NCBI GenBank assembly: GCA_046727995.1
Contig: JBKPDS010000060.1
Coordinates: forward strand, 1 to 8,548
Direction: 5' to 3'
Length of the DNA stretch: 8,548 bases
DNA from: UBA4720 sp046727995
GTDB lineage: Bacteria > Gemmatimonadota > Gemmatimonadetes > Gemmatimonadales > Gemmatimonadaceae
In this document: positions 1 to 5,573 of the stretch, piece by piece
How positions within the stretch are numbered: position 1 is the stretch's first letter
Layout of the letters: each line of letters begins with the position of its first letter
Program-made: the position numbers and the translations under genes
Notes under the pieces: model-generated
Told to the model about the DNA's origin: nothing
What the model saw: the letters and a program-made list of their open reading frames with translations, nothing else
Database searches by the model: none

Positions 1-2086
1 CGGCATCGAGATCGGCTCCAACTTCGAGCGCTTTGGCGGCCGTCTCAACGTCGACGCCGACGCGAGCCGACGCTTTCGCGCCGGGACCAGCCTGAGTCTT
101 TCGCGCGCATCGCGTAACGCGCCGGCGCAAGAGAACGGCTCGCTCGGCAACAGCGCGAACGGCATTCAGGCGGCGATGCAGTTCGCGCCTTATCAAGCGC
201 CGAAAGACGCCGCCGGCGCATGGGTGAAGACGTCGCCATCCACAGAGCCGGTGCCGAATCCCATCGCGAGCGCCTTCGAGCTGCAGGACCTGAACACCTT
301 TGCCCGTCTGTTGGGGAGCGCGTACGCCGAGTACGACCTGACGTCGAGCGTGCGACTCCGCAGCACCATCGGCGGCAACTTCCAGTTCGACGACATCCAT
401 TTCTTCGCGCCCCGCACCATTCTCGCCGGCGGTACCGGGGGACAGGGCTTCATCAACTCGAGCGAGACACGTGATCTCACGAATGAGAACATGATCACGT
501 ACCGCCGCGAGATGGGGGGTCACGGCAACCTCGACCTGCTCGGCGATTTTTCGGTGCAGAAGTTCCACAACGAGTCGCTGACCGGCAGTGGCGCCAACTT
601 CCCCACCGACGCGACGACGATCTTCAACCTCGGATCCGGCTCGCAGCTCTCGCCCGCCGGCAGCGGTGTGACCGACGCCGCGCTGCTCTCGTACCTTGGG
701 CGCGCACAATACAGCATCGCCGACAAGTACATCCTGACGGTGAACGGCCGTTACGACGGCTCGAGCCGCTTCGGGGCGAACAACAAGTGGGCGTTCTTCC
801 CGTCGGCCGCCTTCGCGTGGCGCGTGTCGGATGAGAGCTTCATGCAGCGGCTACCCGGCTTCAGCGACCTGAAGCTGCGGGTGAGCTATGGCACTGCCGG
901 CAACCAGGCGATCGCGCCGTATCAGTCTCTGTCGGCGCTGGGCATTGCATGGTACAGCTTCGGGACCACCGAGGTACCGGCGCTCGCGCCGACCGGCACG
1001 ATGCCGAATCCGGATCTCCGCTGGGAGCAGAAACAGGAATTCAACGCCGGCGTCGACGCCGGCTTCCTGCGCAATCGGGTGACGCTCACGCTCGACCGCT
1101 ATCGGTCGCGGACGAAGAACTTGCTCCTGTCGGTCGCGGTACCGTCGACGACCGGGTTCAACAGCCAGCTCCGCAACATTGGCTCCGTCCAGAACACCGG
1201 CGTCGAGTTTTCTCTCAACACCGTCAACGTCGAGCGCAGCCGCTTCACCTGGCGCAGCAACTTCAACATCTCAAGCAACCGGAACAAGGTGCTCAATCTG
1301 GGCACGACGTTGAATTCGGCCGGGGAAAGGGTGGACGTCACGCAGATTCTCGTCAGCGCGCGAGGGATCGGCGGGTTTTTCAGTCCCTCCGACACGCACA
1401 TCATCAAGGTTGGCGAGCCCCTTGGGTCGATCTACGGCTATCGGGTGATCGGGCTCTGGCAGCAGGGTGACCAGTGCAATCTGACGAACACTGTCGAATG
1501 CACGCCCGGCGAATACAAGATTGCGGACATCTCAGGACCGAACGGCGTTCCCGACGGTGTCATTAGCGCCCTCGACCGTGTCATCCTCGGGCATGCCGAT
1601 CCAAAGTTCTTCGGCGGCTTCGGCAATAACTTCAGCGTCGGGCCGTTTTCGCTCGACGCGTTCTTCAACTTCGTCTCCGGCAACAAGATCATCAACGCCG
1701 GGAACGCCTACGGAAGCCTCGTGATTGGGCAGGCGAACGAGCGCGCGACGACGCTGGATCGCTGGACGCCGACGCATACAAACACGATGGTGCCGCGCGC
1801 CAACAACACGCGGCCACGGCGGCTGTACAGCACACTCGTCGAGAATGGCTCCTACTTCCGACTGCAGTCGCTGACCTTCGGCTACGAGCTGCCGGCGCGG
1901 CTCGTTCCACGCGCACAGACCGCCCGCCTCTTCGTCACCGGGCAGAACGTCTTCGTCTCGACCGACTACAGCGGCTTTGATCCGGACGTGAACAGCTCCG
2001 GCGGCGACGCGCGCATTGGAGGCGCCGACGTCGGAGCGTATCCGCGCACGCGGACATGGAATGTCGGCGCCAGCGTGACGTACTGA
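1..2086 (+). CDS. SusC/RagA-family TonB-linked outer membrane receptor, C-terminal part (5' end outside window)
   Basis: This is the beta-barrel portion of a SusC-type TonB-dependent transporter, which imports large nutrients through the outer membrane beneath a SusD lid. The frame is open from base 2 with no start, so the gene begins upstream. 694 residues are visible; family members usually have about 950-1100, so the signal peptide, carboxypeptidase-like domain, TonB box and most of the plug are missing. Family hallmarks, in fragment numbering, are NPDLRWEQ (336-343), NTGVEFSLN (from 398), a calcium-loop-like Asp/Gly segment ending in LDR (509-526), the following ILGHADPKFFGGFGNNF stretch, and the C-terminal strand YPRTRTWNVGASVTY, which ends in an aromatic residue as outer-membrane barrels do. 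Two cysteines, C492 and C500, sit just before the Asp/Gly loop, probably on an extracellular loop. The partner susD gene starts 56 bases downstream. Family assignment is very secure; the substrate cannot be inferred. Confidence 0.95.
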   Translation, partial: GIEIGSNFERFGGRLNVDADASRRFRAGTSLSLSRASRNAPAQENGSLGNSANGIQAAMQFAPYQAPKDAAGAWVKTSPSTEPVPNPIASAFELQDLNTFARLLGSAYAEYDLTSSVRLRSTIGGNFQFDDIHFFAPRTILAGGTGGQGFINSSETRDLTNENMITYRREMGGHGNLDLLGDFSVQKFHNESLTGSGANFPTDATTIFNLGSGSQLSPAGSGVTDAALLSYLGRAQYSIADKYILTVNGRYDGSSRFGANNKWAFFPSAAFAWRVSDESFMQRLPGFSDLKLRVSYGTAGNQAIAPYQSLSALGIAWYSFGTTEVPALAPTGTMPNPDLRWEQKQEFNAGVDAGFLRNRVTLTLDRYRSRTKNLLLSVAVPSTTGFNSQLRNIGSVQNTGVEFSLNTVNVERSRFTWRSNFNISSNRNKVLNLGTTLNSAGERVDVTQILVSARGIGGFFSPSDTHIIKVGEPLGSIYGYRVIGLWQQGDQCNLTNTVECTPGEYKIADISGPNGVPDGVISALDRVILGHADPKFFGGFGNNFSVGPFSLDAFFNFVSGNKIINAGNAYGSLVIGQANERATTLDRWTPTHTNTMVPRANNTRPRRLYSTLVENGSYFRLQSLTFGYELPARLVPRAQTARLFVTGQNVFVSTDYSGFDPDVNSSGGDARIGGADVGAYPRTRTWNVGASVTY

Positions 2087-2090
2087 TTAA

Positions 2091-2104
2091 GGGCTAGGGG
2101 CTAG
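2091..2104. repeat. Two tandem copies of the heptamer GGGCTAG
   Basis: GGGCTAG occurs at 2091-2097 and again at 2098-2104, directly after the susC stop codon. It is the only short tandem repeat I see between genes. It may be the remnant of a longer intergenic heptamer array. With only two copies, chance is also possible, and no function is claimed. Confidence 0.5.
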
Positions 2105-2127
2105 CGACTGATACCTAACGCATAGAT

Positions 2128-2132
2128 GAGGA
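2128..2132 (+). promoter_or_regulatory. Ribosome binding site of susD
   Basis: GAGGA lies 10 bases before the ATG at 2143. It is purine-rich and near the usual distance, and it supports that start, which also places a lipoprotein signal peptide exactly at the N-terminus. Confidence 0.55.
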
Positions 2133-2142
2133 ATAGACGCTC

Positions 2143-3708
2143 ATGAGACGCATCAAGCTGCTAGCGCCGGTTGCGATGGCTGTTGGCCTGTCGCTCACGG
2201 CGTGCAACGATCTGCTTATCGAGGACCCCAAGGGGTTCACGACGACGGATACCTTCTTCAAAACGGGGGCAGATCTCAACAGCGCGACGATCGCGATATA
2301 TAACGCGCTCCGCGGACTGCAGGGCCAGGCTCAGTGGACGACGCCCGAGCTGGCGTCGGATCAGGCACGCGCCGACAATCGCGAGCCGAATGCCGGCACG
2401 TATGGGCCCGATCGCCTCAATTGGGATGCGTCGACCGGACTAACGGGTGGTCACTGGACGAGTATGTACTCGGTGATCACGCGCGCGAACCTGGTGCTCG
2501 CGAATGGCCCTGGGATCGCCGCGTCGGACCAGGTGACGGAGGCCTACAACATCGCCGAGGCAAAGTTCATGCGCGGCTATGCGTATTTCATATTGACGAA
2601 GGCATACGACGATGTGCCGCTGCTGCTCTCCCCTGAGGAGCAGGCGAATCCGAGCCCGACGCGCACGCCGGTGGAGCAGGTTCATCAGGCGGCGATCAAG
2701 GACCTCACTGAGGCCGAGGCGGGACTGCCGGCGACGTGGCCGGCCAACGATGGGTATGGCATCCCGACCGTGGGCCGTGTCACGAAAGGCGCGGCGCAGA
2801 TGGCGCTCGCCGATGTCTATCTATGGCGCTCCAGCTTCATGCAGAAGAATGAATGGCAGCTAGCGTCCGATGCGGCCAAGCGGGTGATCGATTCCGGGAT
2901 CTGGGGGCTGAACGACAACTACCTCAGGACGTTCCTGCCGAGCAACAAAGGCAACAAGGAGATGATCCTCGCCCTCGCGAACTCCGGCGTTACGACGAAC
3001 AATCGGAGCCTGTTCCAGCTGTTCTATTATCCGCGCGATTGGGGACTCGATCAGGGGCAGGGCGGCGGCTGGGGTCTCATTCATCCGACCGATTGGTTCT
3101 GGAACAGCTATCTGACGGGCGATTACCGTCGGAGCGGAGGCAACGATTACACGACCCCAACTGCGTACATCTTGGGTGGATGCGGAGTCAGCGGCCTGTG
3201 CGCGACGCCGTTAGGCGACGGCCCGATGCCGTACAAGTATAAGAAGAGCGACAACGGCCGCGACTGGACGCTGAACGACGTCGACACCCCGCTCTATCGC
3301 TATGCGGAGACACTGCTGATGTATGCCGAAGCGCAGAACGAGCTCGGCAACACGGCGACGGCGGTGCAGTATCTGAACATCGTTCGCGCCAGGGCGCGGA
3401 AGGGGACCGGATCGGAGAGTCGCGCCGAGCCGCACGACTACGGCACGGCCGGTGAGCCGATGACGCTCCTCGCCGTGCGCGACGCGATCTACATGGAACG
3501 CGCGTGGGAACTCGCCTTCGAGGCCAAGCGCTGGTGGGATCTGGTGCGTCGCGATTCGCTCGAGCCTGGCTACTGGCAGAACAGTCTCCAGGCTCACGAT
3601 CCAAACGCCTCGAAATCGCAAGCGATCGCGGACTTCAAGAAGCGATGGCCGATTCCGCAGTCGCAGATCAACGCCAATCCGTCGCTGACGCAGAACCCAG
3701 GGTACTGA
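2143..3708 (+). CDS. SusD/RagB-family nutrient-binding outer membrane lipoprotein
   Basis: This 521-residue protein is the surface lipoprotein that caps the SusC barrel and captures the substrate. A lipoprotein signal peptide is clear: MRRIK, a hydrophobic stretch, then the lipobox LTAC with the lipidated cysteine at C21. The N-terminal SusD segment after it reads NDLLIEDPKGFTTTDTFF. The TPR-like helices and the C-terminal SusD domain follow, with PLYRYAETLLMYAEAQNEL (from about 383), LNIVRARAR, and YMERAWELAFEAKRWWDL (450-467). The typical end WPIPQSQINANPSLTQNPGY starts at W502. Length is normal for the family and no frameshift is seen. A second cysteine pair, C347 and C353, lies in a Gly-rich loop between the TPR region and the C-terminal domain and could form a disulfide outside the cell. 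The gene follows susC by 56 bases, so the two are probably co-transcribed. Substrate is unknown. Confidence 0.96.
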   Translation: MRRIKLLAPVAMAVGLSLTACNDLLIEDPKGFTTTDTFFKTGADLNSATIAIYNALRGLQGQAQWTTPELASDQARADNREPNAGTYGPDRLNWDASTGLTGGHWTSMYSVITRANLVLANGPGIAASDQVTEAYNIAEAKFMRGYAYFILTKAYDDVPLLLSPEEQANPSPTRTPVEQVHQAAIKDLTEAEAGLPATWPANDGYGIPTVGRVTKGAAQMALADVYLWRSSFMQKNEWQLASDAAKRVIDSGIWGLNDNYLRTFLPSNKGNKEMILALANSGVTTNNRSLFQLFYYPRDWGLDQGQGGGWGLIHPTDWFWNSYLTGDYRRSGGNDYTTPTAYILGGCGVSGLCATPLGDGPMPYKYKKSDNGRDWTLNDVDTPLYRYAETLLMYAEAQNELGNTATAVQYLNIVRARARKGTGSESRAEPHDYGTAGEPMTLLAVRDAIYMERAWELAFEAKRWWDLVRRDSLEPGYWQNSLQAHDPNASKSQAIADFKKRWPIPQSQINANPSLTQNPGY

Positions 3709-3720
3709 TCTGAGTGAAGG

Positions 3721-3743
3721 CTGGCCCCGCAACCCGGGGGCAG
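3721..3743 (+). terminator. GC-rich hairpin after susD, possible terminator
   Basis: CTGGCCCC (3721-3728) can pair with GGGGGCAG (3736-3743) around a 7-base loop, with one G-G mismatch. It begins 12 bases after the susD stop codon, where an operon terminator is expected. No run of T follows, so it is not a textbook intrinsic terminator. It may act as an RNA 3'-end stabiliser or be incidental. Confidence 0.35.
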
Positions 3744-3806
3744 GCGCGAGGATCGCAATGCGCGCTGGGCTTGCGCACGGGCTCGTCAGATAGGCGATGA
3801 GCGCTC

Positions 3807-3833
3807 TTGAATCTCGTCCCACCGACTGATACT
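3807..3833 (+). promoter_or_regulatory. Possible promoter of the membrane-protein gene
   Basis: TTGAAT (3807-3812) and GATACT (3828-3833) each match 4 of 6 bases of the -35 and -10 consensus. The 15-base spacer is shorter than ideal. The -10 candidate runs into the dyad at 3830-3848, the arrangement expected of a repressor site. This is inferred from sequence only. Confidence 0.25.
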
Positions 3834-3848
3834 TTGCAGCACAAAGTA
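3830..3848. promoter_or_regulatory. Perfect dyad TACTTTG-N5-CAAAGTA, candidate operator
   Basis: TACTTTG (3830-3836) and its exact complement CAAAGTA (3842-3848) flank the 5-base spacer CAGCA, in a non-coding gap 60 bases before the ATG at 3909. The arms are A+T-rich against a high-GC background. The size and symmetry suit a dimeric helix-turn-helix repressor. A small RNA hairpin in the 5' leader is the alternative. The regulator is not encoded in the window. Confidence 0.4.
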
Positions 3849-3898
3849 CTTGGCGCTCGACTGGCGCAGAGGCTGAGTTGGTGCGCGGCGCTGGGGTC

Positions 3899-3903
3899 GG
3901 AGG
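3899..3903 (+). promoter_or_regulatory. Ribosome binding site that fixes the start at 3909
   Basis: GGAGG ends 5 bases before the ATG at 3909. The same frame is open further upstream to a TTG at 3807, but that start lacks such a site and would add 34 residues that do not look like part of the membrane protein. The 3909 start is therefore preferred. Confidence 0.7.
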
Positions 3904-3908
3904 CAATC

Positions 3909-4373
3909 ATGGGGAAGTGGATGCGACGCATTCGCGGTGCAATCGGGATGGGCTTCACTTGGGGAGCCGCATGGTCCGTTGCGGGCATGGTGCCGCGTTG
4001 GCTGTTTGGCTTCAATACCGACGTTCCGTTCCCTCTCGTCTTCGGTGTGCTCGGCTTCATTGCCGGCGTCATATTCTCCGGGCTCCTCATGCTGGCCGAG
4101 GGCCGTCGCGGGTTTGATCAGTTGACGCTTCCGCGCTTTGCGGCGTGGGGTGCCGTGGGCGGTGTCCTGCTATCGGCCATCTTCACCAGGGCCGCGTCCC
4201 TTGAATTCGGAGACGTGCTAGCGATCGCTCCCACGTTCGCCGTTGCTTGCGCGATCTCCGCCTCTGGTTCGCTCGCTTTGGCGAGGCGAGCGAAAATGCA
4301 AGAATTGCCAGGCAGCCGCGGGGATACCGCCAAGGCTGAACTCACCGACCGCGAGAAGCGGAAACTTCCTTGA
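3909..4373 (+). CDS. Small four-helix inner membrane protein of unknown function
   Basis: This 154-residue protein has four hydrophobic segments, at about residues 12-30, 42-62, 75-92 and 102-121. Positive charges (KWMRRIRG at the start, EGRR in the middle loop, LARRAK after helix 4) place both ends and the middle loop in the cytoplasm. The helices are rich in glycine and alanine. The C-terminal tail of about 30 residues is charged and ends in LTDREKRKLP. The segments EGRRGFDQLTLPRFAAWG and SGSLALARRA resemble, from memory, a conserved uncharacterised protein common in Gemmatimonadota; I cannot verify that here. No catalytic motif is visible. The start follows from GGAGG at 3899-3903 and gives a positively charged N-terminus directly before helix 1. 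It converges with the YdeI-like gene, with 51 bases between the stop codons. Confidence 0.85.
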   Translation: MGKWMRRIRGAIGMGFTWGAAWSVAGMVPRWLFGFNTDVPFPLVFGVLGFIAGVIFSGLLMLAEGRRGFDQLTLPRFAAWGAVGGVLLSAIFTRAASLEFGDVLAIAPTFAVACAISASGSLALARRAKMQELPGSRGDTAKAELTDREKRKLP

Positions 4374-4424
4374 GGCGGCCGCCAGTGCGAAGGATCGATC
4401 GAGTCGGTCCCTGATTCACTCTAC

Positions 4425-4988
4425 TTAGCGTCTCTCCAAGAACCCTCTGCCTTCGAATATCGCGGGCATCGCCTTTTCGATTCGCGCTGCCCGCGTCGCC
4501 GACTGCTTGGCCGCTGCAAAGTGGTACAGGTAACTCCTCTGCCGCCCCGGCGTCAGCGCCTCGAAGGCGCGCTTGAAACGCGGGTCCCTTCGGAACCGCT
4601 GCCTCAGCTCTTCGGGAACTGGAAAATCTGAGGTCGTCCTCGCCTTCATCCGCAGCCCAGCCTTCTCGACTGCGATGGCCTCGCGCACGTAGGCCTTGAT
4701 GGTCGCCGCCTTTTTCGTGATGTCCTTCGCGCTGGTGAACTTCATCACGCGCCCAGCGTGCGTCTGGCCGAGCTGCACCAGCACCTTCTTGGGGTCCGTC
4801 AGCAGGGCGCCTTGAAAGAAGCCCAGCGCAAAGTACTCTTTGAAGCCCTGCATGATGACGATGTTCTTTCCATCCACTGTGTAGGTGGGCTTACCCCACT
4901 TACACTCCTCCTTCATCGCAAGACCGGCGAGCACCCGCCGCATCTCGGCGATCTCCTCCTCCCACCGCTCTCGATACATCATCTCCAT
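4425..4988 (-). CDS. YdeI/OmdA-family protein (DUF1801-like N-terminus plus OmdA C-terminus)
   Basis: This 187-residue cytoplasmic protein belongs to the family annotated as YdeI/OmpD-associated or bacteriocin-protection-like; its biochemical role is not established. The N-terminal DUF1801-like part shows MEMMYRERWEEEI, then KWGKPTY with W31, and GFKEYFALGFFQGALL. The C-terminal OmdA part shows FPVPEELRQRF, then LTPGRQRSYL (145-154) and the Arg/Lys-rich AAKQSATRAARIEKAM. Length and motif order match full-length relatives, so the gene appears intact. The ATG at 4988 is chosen because relatives begin with a similar MxxMYRxRW sequence and because GAGGTG lies just upstream. A TTG at 5006 in the same frame is a weaker alternative. 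No signal peptide or membrane segment is seen. The gene follows the minus-strand gene at 5020-5472 by 31 bases, so they may share a transcript. Confidence 0.88.
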   Translation of the reverse strand: MEMMYRERWEEEIAEMRRVLAGLAMKEECKWGKPTYTVDGKNIVIMQGFKEYFALGFFQGALLTDPKKVLVQLGQTHAGRVMKFTSAKDITKKAATIKAYVREAIAVEKAGLRMKARTTSDFPVPEELRQRFRRDPRFKRAFEALTPGRQRSYLYHFAAAKQSATRAARIEKAMPAIFEGRGFLERR

Positions 4989-4994
4989 GCAAGC

Positions 4995-5000
4995 ACCTCG
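4995..5000 (-). promoter_or_regulatory. Ribosome binding site of the YdeI-like gene
   Basis: Read on the minus strand, GAGGTG precedes the ATG at 4988 with a gap of about 6 bases. This is a good fit and favours 4988 over the upstream TTG at 5006. Confidence 0.55.
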
Positions 5001-5019
5001 CTCCAATGGAAGGCATCCG

Positions 5020-5472
5020 TTACGTCTTGGCCAAATCTTCGCGGCGTCGCTGTTCTGCCAATCGATAATTGCGCGACCGTTCGAAGCGTTCCCGGTGCGG
5101 GATATCTGGGTTCGGCGTGCAGGTTACGGAGCCGTCCGCGTTGGCGACAATGATGTCTCCGGCCGCGCGGTTTAGCGCCAACGGGTCTGTCTGAAGTTGT
5201 TTTACCAACTTGTCGTAATCCGGATTCACCGGTTCTACTTTGAAGTGATCAGGTAGCGACCGTCGCTCGAGAAATCCGGATAGACTTCCCCAACCGTCGC
5301 GCTCGTCGTAATTCGACTTTATGTACGGTCGCCCGCCGTCGGCACCGGCAAAATCCGTGGACAGATACGCGCGCTCGTTTGCGGACAGCTCACGGGCAGA
5401 TCCATCCTGATTCACATAGACGAACCCGAACTCCGGCTGCTCCTCGCGCCGAAGAGGCCATTTCCATTTCAT
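5020..5472 (-). CDS. Hypothetical protein, 150 residues, with a PYIKSNYDERDGWGSLSGFL core
   Basis: I do not recognise a named family. The predicted soluble protein starts MKWKWPLRREEQPEFGFVYV, followed by NQDGSARELSANERAYL, then a Gly/Tyr-rich core around PYIKSNYDERDGWGSLSGFL. The C-terminal half is charged, with a helical end rich in Arg and Glu (RSRNYRLAEQRRREDLAKT). Similar small proteins with DGSAREL and DGWGSLSG-like motifs seem familiar as conserved hypotheticals, but that is recollection. There is no signal peptide or membrane segment. The start at 5472 is tentative: the frame is open to an ATG at 5562 (with another at 5535), but 5562 would leave only 11 bases to the divergent start at 5574, and the extra residues look non-coding. 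No strong ribosome binding site precedes any of these. Its stop lies 31 bases before the YdeI-like gene, suggesting a two-gene transcript. Confidence 0.72.
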   Translation of the reverse strand: MKWKWPLRREEQPEFGFVYVNQDGSARELSANERAYLSTDFAGADGGRPYIKSNYDERDGWGSLSGFLERRSLPDHFKVEPVNPDYDKLVKQLQTDPLALNRAAGDIIVANADGSVTCTPNPDIPHRERFERSRNYRLAEQRRREDLAKT

Positions 5473-5573
5473 ACCATCGGAGCTAAGGGATCTGCCGATA
5501 CGCGAGACGAAACTTAGCACCCGCAGTAAATGCATATTAGAGAATCCAACCACTTCCTCCATCCAGCATCGCG
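5473..5573. promoter_or_regulatory. Divergent intergenic region, presumed promoters for both flanking genes
   Basis: About 100 bases separate the start at 5472 (-) from the start at 5574 (+). Its centre, around 5528-5548, is A+T-rich in a GC-rich setting and contains ATGCATATTAG, which could supply a -10 element on either strand. No clear -35 partner or operator is visible. No Shine-Dalgarno sequence precedes 5574. The promoter role is inferred from gene orientation. Confidence 0.35.

Noticed and set aside
949..1470. Long open frame inside susC in another reading frame (173 codons)
   Set aside because: It lies wholly within a strongly supported SusC frame and its translation is Arg/Gln/His-rich with no recognisable motif, as expected of an alternate frame in high-GC DNA.
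2106..3832. GACTGATAC present both before susD (2106-2114) and before the membrane-protein gene (3824-3832)
   Set aside because: A single 9-base match with no shared flanking sequence or common position relative to the starts is probably chance.
3211..3906. 231-codon minus-strand frame overlapping the end of susD and the following gap
   Set aside because: More than half is antisense to the conserved C-terminal SusD domain, the translation is low in family-like motifs, and the plus-strand susD is certain.
4374..4383. 10-bp perfect palindrome GGCGGCCGCC between the convergent genes
   Set aside because: A short all-GC palindrome is unsurprising in this base composition, and it has no loop or T-run to make a terminator.
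3709..5573. Middle genes as integron cassettes or an inserted mobile island
   Set aside because: No attC-like GTTRRRY/RYYYAAC ends, integrase, transposase or flanking target repeats are visible, and the genes face different directions.
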